Below, one piece after another: positions 31,536 to 39,448 of a DNA stretch of 39,448 nucleotides. Below the pieces are notes generated by a model. That model made no database searches. It was not told the origin of the DNA and was given only the letters and a program-made list of their open reading frames with translations. Position 1 is the stretch's first letter. Every line of letters starts with the position of its first letter. The position numbers and the translations under genes were made by a program. This DNA is from Eubacterium sp. (GTDB lineage Bacteria > Bacillota > Clostridia > Lachnospirales > Lachnospiraceae). The stretch is from NCBI GenBank assembly GCA_024684035.1, contig JAIKXQ010000041.1:1-39448 (forward strand), given 5' to 3'.

Positions 31536-32996
31536 TCACTGACGTGTTTTTTCGTAAATCTGTCCCTCTTCGCCCTGATCCTCCCCATACCAGATCTGCT
31601 CCTCTCCGAAGCCCTCGGTGCTCTCTTTGGAAAACAGCACGCGAACCGTTTCGAAGATGATCTGGATATCCAGAAGGATGGAATAATTTACGATGTAGAT
31701 CAGATCCATTTTCAGCTTATCCAGGGCAGAGGTGTTGTATTTGCCGTAGACCTGGGCATAACCGGTGAGGCCGCCCTTCACCTTTTCCCGGAAACAGAAT
31801 TCCGGAATCTGTTTCGTATACATCTCAATATGCTCCAGGCGTTCCGGACGGGGACCCACGATACTCATATCACCTTTGAGAATATTGATGAGCTGTGGAA
31901 GCTCATCAATTCTGAATTTCCGGATAAATCGTCCCACCTTCGTGATACGGGGATCCTCATCCTCGGCAGGATGAACCTCTCCCGTTTTGTCCGCATTTTC
32001 GATCATACTGCGGAATTTCAGGATGGAAAAAATCTCTCCCCCGATGGTACAGCGCTCCTGCCGGAAAAATACACTGCCGCCGTCTTCCAGCTTAATGGCG
32101 AGCGCCACCACCCCAAGTAGCGGTGAGAGAAGTAAAAGCGCCAGGGCAGAGAACAGCAGGTCAAAGAATCTCTTCCACATTCTCTCCCAGGAATTCATGG
32201 GCATGTTTCTTCTATAATAGAGCGGAGAATCAAACTGGTTGAGCTCACCGGAAGATTTTACCAGGATATCTGAAATCTTCGGTACATAATAGACTCTCTT
32301 GTTCATAGCGAAACAGAGCTTCAGCATGGTCTTCTCCTGCTCCGCCGGCAGGTCATTGATAAGGATCGCGTCATATTTCAACATTTCACTGATCAGTTTT
32401 TCCTGCGGAACATCGAAGCGGATGCCGGCGGAAACGTCATACTTATACTGCATGCTGTTCAGCTTTTGAGGTAGCACTTTAGCGTATCCCTCATGCTTGT
32501 CATAAACCTCCAGAAGTCGGAAGGGCGGAAACATTTTTCGATAGACGTTGACCATCACATCCGTCACAATCACATCGGCCACTGATTGTACAACAAAGAG
32601 CAGCGCATACCTCCACAGGAAATCAAAGAAGAATCGGAACTGACCGGTGATAGCCATGGAAACGAAAATCTCCGCTATGTTCAACAGGAAAAGCCCCGAA
32701 ATCTGGGACGCCACAATATTCATCTTCCGGTAGACACCAATCCTGTATCCACCCAGCCAGTTAAACAGGAGAATACTGATGCCTCCATAGATCAACACCG
32801 CCATGAGCAGGTTGGCAAGTCCCAGCAGGTGCCCGGTCTGGTTGTGTTCCTCAACGAATTCCAGCCATACATAAAAGAAAGACGCAGAAAACATGATTGT
32901 CAGCAGAATAGCACAGCACGTTCGAAATACATATCTGCTGCTGGACTGCTTAATTGCCCGTTGTGTATTCAGTTTTTGCAGATCAGCTTTGATCAT
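31536..32996 (-). CDS. Undecaprenyl-phosphate sugar-phosphate transferase (WcaJ-like)
   Basis: A 486-residue polyisoprenyl-phosphate hexose-1-phosphate transferase that starts the assembly of a surface polysaccharide repeat unit. Four helices lie at about 24-46, 56-79, 95-117 and 123-150, followed by a Rossmann-like cytoplasmic domain, a re-entrant helix at about 278-300 and the catalytic domain with KFRSM at 327-331, DELPQLINILKGD starting at 364 and VGPRPE at 380-385. GAGGTGGGAG precedes the ATG. Neighbouring polysaccharide genes are missing apart from a distant GT2, so it is an isolated initiator. Confidence 0.93.
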   Translation of the reverse strand: MIKADLQKLNTQRAIKQSSSRYVFRTCCAILLTIMFSASFFYVWLEFVEEHNQTGHLLGLANLLMAVLIYGGISILLFNWLGGYRIGVYRKMNIVASQISGLFLLNIAEIFVSMAITGQFRFFFDFLWRYALLFVVQSVADVIVTDVMVNVYRKMFPPFRLLEVYDKHEGYAKVLPQKLNSMQYKYDVSAGIRFDVPQEKLISEMLKYDAILINDLPAEQEKTMLKLCFAMNKRVYYVPKISDILVKSSGELNQFDSPLYYRRNMPMNSWERMWKRFFDLLFSALALLLLSPLLGVVALAIKLEDGGSVFFRQERCTIGGEIFSILKFRSMIENADKTGEVHPAEDEDPRITKVGRFIRKFRIDELPQLINILKGDMSIVGPRPERLEHIEMYTKQIPEFCFREKVKGGLTGYAQVYGKYNTSALDKLKMDLIYIVNYSILLDIQIIFETVRVLFSKESTEGFGEEQIWYGEDQGEEGQIYEKTRQ

Positions 32997-33230
32997 ACTC
33001 CCACCTCATCGTCATTGTTTTTCTTTCCCCGGGAAAAACCATACAGCCTTCCCCGCTGCTATTCTAAACCATATCAAAAAACGCTCTTTAACGCAACGAA
33101 TCCTGTATCACATTCACACAGATTTTATCACGTAATAATTTCCCGTGTTGCAAAAGTATACCACAAGAGACCGTATAAATTGCATGAATATTTGTGAATT
33201 TTCTGTATCTTTCTGACGTCTCTCCCTTTT

Positions 33231-35783
33231 TCACTTCCGGTATGGTACTGCTCCTTCATACATATTCGATTGCCAGATGATGGATACCGTTCTGCTGACA
33301 CAGGCTTTCAGATCTTCCATAGATAGACTTCCCTCATCCAGTGCTTTGTTGAGAGCATCATAATCGCATGGCGCTCCCGGCATAATCATATCGTTGCCGG
33401 CTCTCATGCAGCCGTCCGCCGTTGCACCATTGGGATCATCCAGGTTCATGGTGGTTGTCCAGTCCGTCATGACGGCTCCGCAAAAGCCCCACTCATTCCG
33501 GAGTACATCCGTGATCAGATCATAACTGTTCGCTGCGTGTACGCCATTGATCAGGTTGTAACTGGTCATCAAAGCCATCGGCTGGGATTTCTTCACTGCG
33601 ATCTCAAAGCCCCGGATATAGATCTCCCGAAGTACACGCTCCGATACTATGGAATCGGAAGCCATGCGGTTGTCCTCCTGATTGTTGCAGGCAAAGTGTT
33701 TGATGGTTGTTCCGACTCCGGGATTTCTCTGCACACCGTTCGTCATGGCCGCAGCGATCTCTCCGGAAAGAACCGGATCTTCGGAATAGTACTCAAAGTT
33801 TCTTCCGCACAGAGGATTCCTGTGAATGCACATGCCGGGTGCCAGCCAGAGAGTAACGCCGAATTCGAGCATTTCTTTACCGATCATCTCTCCCGTCATT
33901 GCCACAAGATCTGTATCCCAGGACTGGGCCAACGCCACACCGGTCGGGATTGCCGTACAGTACTGATTGTAACGTTCTCCCTCCGTCTGCTCCGCATCCG
34001 GCACGAAGTATCCCCCTTCAAGGCTGAATTCAAAAGGTTGTGTGACAATTTCCCCGTCCTTCACAAAATAAAACTTCATCAGTCGAAGTCCGGCCGGTCC
34101 GTCTGCCAGAGCGATACTGGCCAGATTCTGATCCATTGCCGCCATCGATGTCTGAGCGGCAGATCCCGGTATCGCAGAACCGGCAGATCCGAGGTTACTG
34201 CTTCCCTGGGCTCTGCCCGGATCGCCGGCAGAAAGGGCGATAAGCTGGTCTCGAGTGAGTCCATCCACGAACCTGCGCGGTTCTTCTTCTGTAAGTTCCG
34301 CATTTTTCCGGTAAATGATCTTCTCTGTCTTCACCATGTTCCCTGTAAGTTCCAGAACCGGAACACCGGCCTCCGTGATCATCTCCGCCATGGCCGCACA
34401 CCGGGCGTGAATCTTTTCCGGATCTCTGTGGAACTCACTGATCTCCTGCTCAGGCACACAGACGTTTTTATCCTGCTCAAGGACGATGGTCTCCGGAATC
34501 TCAACGATACCGGCCGGAACGGAAGCCTCCAGACTGTTTCCGATCCAGAGCCCGTAATCCCCCGCCTCCAGAATCCAGGCGGCTTTCTCCTCGTCATAAG
34601 AAGCAAGACATTTCACCGGCAGCTCCAGCATCACCCGCTGAGACTTTCCGGCGTCCAGCTCATCCGTCTTGATGAAAGCCACCAGTCTTCGATTCTCTTT
34701 TTCCAGTTTCCCTTCCGGAAGAGAGGCATAGAGCTGAACAACCTCTTTACCTTCCCGATCTCCGGTGTTCGTTACCGTCGCGCGGAGGCAGATCAACTGC
34801 TCCTCCTCTTCTTGTTCAAAAGAAAGTGTTCCGGCTTTTATATCAAAATCCGTGTAGGAAAGTCCGAAACCAAAGCCATACCGCACCGGAATCTCATAGC
34901 TGTCGAAGTAACGGTAACCCACATAGATGCCTTCCTCATACACCTCAGCATCCGTATTGCCATTGTTGTGAGAATAGTTCTCCCAGTTTGGATAGTCCTC
35001 ATATTTATAAGCATAGGTGTCCACCAGCTTACCGGAGGGACAGACTTTTCCGGACACCACATCCGCAAAAGCATTTCCTCCTTCCATTCCTGGCTGCGCC
35101 ATCTGAATCAGTCCCCTGATGTTTTCGAATTCATCCATAAAAGACAGATCCACCTGCCCGCCGGCATTCAACACAACGATCACGCTGTCGTAGATTTCAC
35201 AGATATCCGCAAGCATCCGGTGCTCCTCTTCCGTCAGTAAGTAGTCACCCGGTTTGTTGAACCGGTCGGCTCCCTCTCCACAGATGCGGCTCAGAACATA
35301 AAAGGCCAGGGACTTATCATCCTTAACATCTTTCTCCCGGTCAATGGCTCTGCCGGTTGGCATGGAAAAAGGATTGTTACTGTACACCAGAAAGAATCCA
35401 AAAGGCCCGCCGTCCTTGTTTTTTTCATACAGGTCATCTCTCCAGGCCTCCCTGGCAGCCGCATAAGTCTTGTCATAATCACGGATCCAAGAATCGTTGG
35501 TGATGACAAAACCGGCATTCTTCATTCCTTCATAAATGCTGACCGAAGACCTCTCATTGACATCTCCTGAGCCGGTTCCCCCCTTGATGGTATGAGAAGC
35601 TCCCGCTCCGTACAAAGCCAGAGCACAGCCCTCTTTCAGCGGAAGGATACCCTCCTCATTTTTCAGAAGAACGATACCGGCCGCTGCCGCTTCCCGCGCA
35701 ACCCGGCGTCCCTCTTTTTCCCTGAGACTTTCTTCCATGCTTCTGGTTCCGGAAAAACCTCTGTTCACAATTTTTCTATCCAT
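33231..35783 (-). CDS. GH3 beta-glucosidase with swapped domain order
   Basis: An 850-residue enzyme that releases glucose, or xylose, from the non-reducing ends of beta-linked oligosaccharides. No signal peptide, so it is cytoplasmic and acts on imported oligosaccharides. The domain order is permuted: the GH3 C-terminal domain comes first (residues about 30-270, LLKNEEGILPL and KGGTGSGDVNE), then the fibronectin-like domain (about 300-420, FGFGLSYTDF), then the catalytic barrel (about 550-840) with ADGPAGLR, KHFACNNQE and the nucleophile Asp774 in VMTDW. This order is known in Butyrivibrio and Ruminococcus GH3 enzymes. AGAAAGGAT precedes the ATG. It stands alone, with no sugar transporter adjacent. 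Confidence 0.93.
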   Translation of the reverse strand: MDRKIVNRGFSGTRSMEESLREKEGRRVAREAAAAGIVLLKNEEGILPLKEGCALALYGAGASHTIKGGTGSGDVNERSSVSIYEGMKNAGFVITNDSWIRDYDKTYAAAREAWRDDLYEKNKDGGPFGFFLVYSNNPFSMPTGRAIDREKDVKDDKSLAFYVLSRICGEGADRFNKPGDYLLTEEEHRMLADICEIYDSVIVVLNAGGQVDLSFMDEFENIRGLIQMAQPGMEGGNAFADVVSGKVCPSGKLVDTYAYKYEDYPNWENYSHNNGNTDAEVYEEGIYVGYRYFDSYEIPVRYGFGFGLSYTDFDIKAGTLSFEQEEEEQLICLRATVTNTGDREGKEVVQLYASLPEGKLEKENRRLVAFIKTDELDAGKSQRVMLELPVKCLASYDEEKAAWILEAGDYGLWIGNSLEASVPAGIVEIPETIVLEQDKNVCVPEQEISEFHRDPEKIHARCAAMAEMITEAGVPVLELTGNMVKTEKIIYRKNAELTEEEPRRFVDGLTRDQLIALSAGDPGRAQGSSNLGSAGSAIPGSAAQTSMAAMDQNLASIALADGPAGLRLMKFYFVKDGEIVTQPFEFSLEGGYFVPDAEQTEGERYNQYCTAIPTGVALAQSWDTDLVAMTGEMIGKEMLEFGVTLWLAPGMCIHRNPLCGRNFEYYSEDPVLSGEIAAAMTNGVQRNPGVGTTIKHFACNNQEDNRMASDSIVSERVLREIYIRGFEIAVKKSQPMALMTSYNLINGVHAANSYDLITDVLRNEWGFCGAVMTDWTTTMNLDDPNGATADGCMRAGNDMIMPGAPCDYDALNKALDEGSLSMEDLKACVSRTVSIIWQSNMYEGAVPYRK

Positions 35784-35916
35784 ATAAAAGTATCCTTTCT
35801 CTTCGGATCTGGTCTGTCCACGTAGGTTCCTTTGGATTTCTCCATTCTAAGAATTATTATACAGGATTCCATTACTTATCTCTCATGCAAATGAATAGAA
35901 ATCTCTATCCGCAATA

Positions 35917-35965
35917 AAAAAGATGTGGATCCGCCAATCTTTCGGATGATTACCCACATCTTTTT
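35917..35965. terminator. Terminator downstream of the split-barrel gene
   Basis: Arms AAAAAGATGTGG (35917-35928) and CCACATCTTTTT (35954-35965) with a long loop. A/T runs on both sides could work in either direction, but the genes on both sides are on the minus strand, so it serves the split-barrel gene. Confidence 0.75.
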
Positions 35966-35988
35966 GCATCGCTCAAAATATTGTATGA

Positions 35989-36384
35989 TCAGAAATTAAT
36001 AACTTCCGGCGCCTCCGTGAAACTGCAGATCTGCGCCGTCGCATTCTTGAGATAGAACACAGCCGTATTGCCGTCTCCTGCCGCATACATCTTCTTCAGC
36101 ATCGGATTCGCGTCGAGCATCGCCTCCTGCGCCTCGATTCTCTCGTCGAGAACAGCCTCTGCGTTGAGGCGGATCCACTTTCCGCCGGCCATGCCGGAGA
36201 TGGCAACCTTCGGATGTGCCAACATCTGCTTTGCAACTGCCTTCTTCAGCCCTGTCTGGATGTAGAGCTTACCCTCGAAGACATTCTGCGCACCGAAGGG
36301 ACGCACCTGGGGATCTCCGTTCTCATCTACAGTTGCCAGATACCATGTGCCTGCATTTTTCAGGAATTCGAATACTTTGTCCAT
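35989..36384 (-). CDS. FMN-binding split-barrel (pyridoxamine oxidase-like) protein
   Basis: A 131-residue protein starting MDKVFEFLKNAGTWYLATVD at ATG 36384 (GCGAGGAGCAAA upstream; an in-frame ATG at 36402 is an alternative). Motifs NGDPQVRPFGAQ, LYIQTGLKKAVAKQM and KWIRLNAEAV match the pyridoxamine 5'-phosphate oxidase-like superfamily. Members bind FMN or F420-type flavins and act in redox or stress, with unknown substrates. The length is normal. Confidence 0.88.
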   Translation of the reverse strand: MDKVFEFLKNAGTWYLATVDENGDPQVRPFGAQNVFEGKLYIQTGLKKAVAKQMLAHPKVAISGMAGGKWIRLNAEAVLDERIEAQEAMLDANPMLKKMYAAGDGNTAVFYLKNATAQICSFTEAPEVINF

Positions 36385-36475
36385 TTTGCTCCTCGCTTTC
36401 ATTGTGATTTACCTTTTCATTCACTACTTTGATTCTATCGTCATCGAACCTTTATTGCAAACTGTAACGTGTAAG

Positions 36476-36793
36476 CTATTTTTTAAAGATGATCAGCATC
36501 TCGATCTCGGGAGCCGTGATTACATTGATGACATCCACCTTATGTTCGTATGCCTTGCTGAGTTTAAAGTTTTCACGCCGCGAATCCAGTATTCGGATTA
36601 CGGATATTTTATCTACGAAGCCTTTTCTCAGGTACCTTTCCTCGAAGCGTTTACCTTCTCTGCATCGGATGACTTCTTCTTCCAGCATTTCTTCTCTGGT
36701 AAAGATCAACAAATCATTATCCAACAGAATATCCATGATAGCATGTTCTGCGGATCATTCGCAGATACACGCCACATACTTCGCTAATTCCAT
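36476..36793 (-). pseudogene. Small partner of the AAA ATPase, interrupted by TGA and shortened
   Basis: A strong AGGAGG precedes ATG 36793, ten bases after the ATPase stop. The frame reads MELAKYVACICE, then TGA, then SAEHAIMDILLDNDLL and continues to a TAG at 36476-36478. One would expect Gly (GGA) where TGA stands, since CEGxxE is the metal-site start seen in RloB- and TOPRIM-like nuclease partners; that comparison is from memory. The rest (RKGFVDKISVIRILDSRRE, APEIEMLIIFKK) is well formed, which suggests a recent nonsense mutation. The ATG at 36736 has no ribosome site. The end also looks cut short compared with relatives I recall at about 180-200 residues. Confidence 0.6.
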
Positions 36794-36803
36794 GAGCTAC
36801 CTC

Positions 36804-37958
36804 CTATCGGATTGATGAAGCTATACTCTTCTTCAGCTGCATATACGCTTCATACATGGGAGTAGTTCCTTCAAGGAATCCGCTCTGATATGCGTCACTT
36901 TTCTTAATATCATTTCTTTTAAGGATCATACTCAGATTTTCCACTGTGATTCCGTTGCGATTTCTGGTTACAAAGATACTGTCGTTACGGTCATATTCAT
37001 CCAAAAGTTCAGGATAATGTGTCGAAAAGATCAGGGTTCCGCCATTCTTATTTAACCTGCTGTCCATAAAGAAACGCATCAGCGTCGTGACGATTTCTTT
37101 GTTAAAATGATTCTCGATTTCATCCACAACCATATAACCGCCATTCTGAAGAACTTCCTGAGCCAGAGTAAATGTGATCATGCCTTTTACTGTACCAGAG
37201 GAAAGATAGTTATTCAGTTCGATCGGGCTATTCAGTATAATTTCTTCCTTGCCTTTAAATTTTAGACGTATAACAGTTTTTTGATCGTTTTCATCAAAAT
37301 GCAGACTTTCGATGGTAGGATCCAGGTATGTGATAACTTCGGCTGGTATATCCTCTGAAAATGGAAGAACATTAACATTTGTAAACTGTAACAGGTTCAC
37401 AACTCGTGTATTTTCACCCGTTTTCTTGTTTCGTGAGATCATGATGCTAACATCCTCAGATAGGAAATCTTCATGACCGCTTCTAATCATAACAGGTTTT
37501 TTTTCTTCAAAATCGAGCATCGCTTTGCGCGTGGCTATTTCATCCGTCCGCTTAGTCCACAGCTGTTCGGAAACGATACTGTAAATTATGCCTTCGGTCT
37601 TTGTCTTCTTTCCAGTGATCGTGATTTCCAACCTGCATATCTCTTTATTCTTTTCTGAATAAAAGAATATGTTTATCACCGCGTTTTTGGTATCGCCCAG
37701 AATATCTTTGGTTTTTATATGGTTGATCGGTTCATTGTTCAAAATACCGAGAACCAGAAGAATGACCTTCAATACGGATGTCTTTCCTGAAGCGTTGATT
37801 CCTATGAATCCATTTGCAGGATTGAGATATATATTCGAAAACAGAGAATGGAGCTGTTCTTTCTGGTCTTCTGACACCCTTTGTTGTGCGTAAAAACATA
37901 CATCGAGTTTTTCCCTAAAACGTGGTAGCCCGTCAGCTGTGATTCTCAGGAGCTTCAT
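36804..37958 (-). CDS. AAA-family ATPase (AAA_21/ABC-type), defence-like
   Basis: A 384-residue cytoplasmic ATPase. Walker A GINASGKTS is at 53-61, an LSSGT signature-like element near 253-257, Walker B YMVVDE at 275-280 and the switch His in FSTHYPE at about 311-317. It lacks the long coiled coil of SMC or RecN and resembles OLD/RloA-type ATPases that act with small nuclease partners in abortive-infection systems. TTTTGGAGGTACTC precedes the ATG. The next gene is its likely partner, but that one is broken, so the system may be inactive. Confidence 0.85.
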   Translation of the reverse strand: MKLLRITADGLPRFREKLDVCFYAQQRVSEDQKEQLHSLFSNIYLNPANGFIGINASGKTSVLKVILLVLGILNNEPINHIKTKDILGDTKNAVINIFFYSEKNKEICRLEITITGKKTKTEGIIYSIVSEQLWTKRTDEIATRKAMLDFEEKKPVMIRSGHEDFLSEDVSIMISRNKKTGENTRVVNLLQFTNVNVLPFSEDIPAEVITYLDPTIESLHFDENDQKTVIRLKFKGKEEIILNSPIELNNYLSSGTVKGMITFTLAQEVLQNGGYMVVDEIENHFNKEIVTTLMRFFMDSRLNKNGGTLIFSTHYPELLDEYDRNDSIFVTRNRNGITVENLSMILKRNDIKKSDAYQSGFLEGTTPMYEAYMQLKKSIASSIR

Positions 37959-38213
37959 ATGAGTACCTCCAAAATAAAAACAGATTTGACGTTGATAAAT
38001 TATAAATCAATCATAGTATACCACTTATTTATGGATTTATAAACGGTTTTTGCGTTTTTATTTATGACTGCCTATAACAGCACCTCCGATCCATGCTTTA
38101 TACTGGATTCTTAACTCAGTGTCCAACTACCCGGTAATCATATATACTGCCTCTATCTGTGATTGTATGCTCACGATAGAATTCTCTGTGCTGAAGTCGG
38201 AACATTACTTTCC
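37959..38213. other. Intergenic spacer upstream of the AAA gene
   Basis: AT-rich, about 255 bases; presumably holds the AAA gene promoter. No gene or clear terminator for the membrane protein gene seen. Confidence 0.4.
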
Positions 38214-38717
38214 CTAAAACAAGCAAATAAGCAAGCCAACAAGTGATGCAGGGATTGCCGCAAAGACAAGTCCCGGGAAAATCGCTCCCTTCAGATGAAA
38301 CCACTTCTGGTGATATGCCTTATCCATATGCTCCGTTCCCTTCAGTCGGAACATCTTAAGGTTTGCGAATAAAACCCAGTCCAAAAAGAAAGTATCATAT
38401 GCTCCGATCCAAATCATCAGTCCAAAAGCAATTCCGAAGCCCTGCCAGAAAGACTTTGCTCCGGCGATCTCCGCACAGACAAACAATATCATAGTAAATA
38501 TCAGTATCCCGCAGGACTTGGCCAAGACCACTTTTTTCGATTTGTACGAAACATCCACACGCTCATGGGTTTTGAAATATTCCGCCTGGATGTCAGGCGG
38601 ATAGTTGTGAATACATGCAGGGCTATACATCTTTTCCCCATGAAAAGAAACAAAAAGAATCGTCGTAAAAAGCGCCGCAAATACGATCGCTTCGATCACA
38701 AACACATACCAGATCAT
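38214..38717 (-). CDS. Hypothetical multi-span membrane protein
   Basis: A 167-residue protein with about four to five hydrophobic segments (2-25, 68-87, 92-112 and 143-167), a loop with HNYPPDIQAEYFKTHER and a cytoplasmic-looking stretch HMDKAYHQKWFHLKG. I do not recognise its family name. Its ATG overlaps the stop of the alpha/beta hydrolase gene by four bases (ATGA), so the two are translated together and probably function together. Confidence 0.75.
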   Translation of the reverse strand: MIWYVFVIEAIVFAALFTTILFVSFHGEKMYSPACIHNYPPDIQAEYFKTHERVDVSYKSKKVVLAKSCGILIFTMILFVCAEIAGAKSFWQGFGIAFGLMIWIGAYDTFFLDWVLFANLKMFRLKGTEHMDKAYHQKWFHLKGAIFPGLVFAAIPASLVGLLICLF

Positions 38718-39448
38718 ACGCTTAACTCTCCTTTCTTACACGCTCTATTGATACCCCTCACGAATCGCTTGGGATTAAACGGCGCGAGGCCGCCATGCCC
38801 TGAATTCTTGATTTTTTTAACTATGGTTTGAGGAAAGGACTTCTTTATGTATGCGATATCTCCTCTGCGGTCTCTGACTTCCTTCTCCGCAACCCAGTAT
38901 TCGATATGTTCGCAATCCGTATGGATATCCTTTGGCATGGAGTAATTGTTGCAGGACTCAAATGTACGCCAGATTGTCCTTGCACTGATCATTTTGAGCA
39001 CCTTCGCTGCGTATTGAACGTCCTCCGCCGAGAGTTCATCTGTGGAGAATGACTTTTCCAAAAGCTTCGCACCGCCAAGTTTTCCGATATTTATCAGCAG
39101 GAAATCCTTGATCGCTATGAACCTTGTGATGATCCATGGAAGCTGATACGGCGTGATTCCGCCATCGATAACGGCACTCTGAATAGTTACCCTGTTATCT
39201 GCCAGCATCCGCGCAACAATACTTCCTCCCATGGAGCAACCGTAAAGACAAGCTACATTACGGAGCTTATTCTCGATAAGCCAGTTTTCGATTTCCGTAG
39301 AAATCTCCTCAACACTCGTAAAATCATTCTTTACATCCGGATCGTACCCCGGAAGTGCCGGAATGATGAGATGGTATTTCCTTTCCAGAAGCGGAATAAC
39401 ATACTCAAAATAATCCCACATCACAATGGAAGGATGCACCAGCACAAC
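38714..39448 (-). CDS. Alpha/beta hydrolase (partial, cut by right edge)
   Basis: Open to the window edge, so its true start lies outside; about 244 residues are seen. It has the lid-proximal start VVLVHPSIVMWDYF (the strand normally carrying the oxyanion HG), the nucleophile elbow YGCSMGGS and the final catalytic His in NSGHGGL. It is probably an esterase or peptidase of the alpha/beta hydrolase fold; substrate unknown. It overlaps the membrane protein gene downstream by four bases. Confidence 0.8.
   Translation of the reverse strand, partial: VVLVHPSIVMWDYFEYVIPLLERKYHLIIPALPGYDPDVKNDFTSVEEISTEIENWLIENKLRNVACLYGCSMGGSIVARMLADNRVTIQSAVIDGGITPYQLPWIITRFIAIKDFLLINIGKLGGAKLLEKSFSTDELSAEDVQYAAKVLKMISARTIWRTFESCNNYSMPKDIHTDCEHIEYWVAEKEVRDRRGDIAYIKKSFPQTIVKKIKNSGHGGLAPFNPKRFVRGINRACKKGELSV

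Noticed and set aside
36700-36793. Selenocysteine insertion at the TGA of the AAA partner gene
   Set aside because: Gly, not Cys, is expected at the site and I see no convincing stem-loop just after the TGA.
38116-38304. 62-codon minus-strand open frame
   Set aside because: Overlaps the end of the membrane protein gene in another frame and has no ribosome site.
1-39448. Insertion sequence, prophage or integrative element
   Set aside because: No transposase, integrase, terminal inverted repeat or attachment site was seen; accessory genes are small and scattered.

Overview
The window looks like a chromosomal segment from a fibre-degrading, Gram-positive anaerobe, most likely a Lachnospiraceae member (Clostridia). 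The evidence is a secreted GH10 xylanase with a ricin-type module and Pro-Thr linkers, a GH3 beta-glucosidase, sCache chemoreceptor, HypA/HypB Ni chaperones, strong AGGAGG-type ribosome sites, and many intrinsic terminators. I saw no rRNA, tRNA, CRISPR array, transposase or integrase. The assignment to family level is inference.

Layout. 1-690: left edge, with one open frame running off the window and otherwise AT-rich spacer. 691-5212: the xylanase, a two-gene GNAT toxin/antitoxin-like operon and an AlbA/Schlafen-type ATPase-regulator, all on the plus strand; each unit ends in an almost identical palindromic terminator. 5223-9005: a very large fused ABC ATPase/permease (minus). 9262-9488: remnant of a Phd/YefM-type antitoxin. 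9612-13403: a giant surface protein that appears to be two paralogous adhesins fused across an internal anchor/signal-peptide junction. 13732-14265: a small membrane protein. 14496-19995: a minus-strand operon, transcribed as a multi-cluster Fe-S/FAD oxidoreductase, hypA, a GntR/FCD regulator and two overlapping hypB paralogues, with two TGGTNNNACCA operator candidates in the promoter region. 20491-21222: SDR oxidoreductase. 21469-23241: sCache chemoreceptor. 23457-26531: two-gene ABC exporter/FtsX-type operon. 26748-27098: remnant of a membrane glycosyltransferase. 27113-28198: GT2 glycosyltransferase. 28457-29179: surE. 29366-30250: small protein and an XRE regulator with its promoter. 30539-31054: 5'-truncated membrane protein. 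31164-32996: undecaprenyl-phosphate sugar-phosphate transferase followed by a Spx/ArsC-like protein. 33231-35783: domain-swapped GH3 beta-glucosidase. 35989-36384: FMN split-barrel protein. 36476-37958: AAA ATPase plus a broken small partner gene (defence-like pair). 38214-39448: membrane protein and an alpha/beta hydrolase cut by the right edge.

How it fits together: xylanase, GH3 enzyme, chemoreceptor and surface adhesin suit a plant-fibre lifestyle; the hyp operon suggests a Ni-dependent enzyme whose structural genes lie elsewhere; a scatter of partial or decayed accessory genes (antitoxin remnant, glycosyltransferase fragment, truncated membrane protein, AAA partner with an in-frame TGA) shows this region gains and loses small modules. 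The best leads are the AAA/partner locus whose conserved Gly codon reads TGA, the fused twin adhesin, the operator pair ahead of the Ni/redox operon, and the repeated terminator cassette boundaries.
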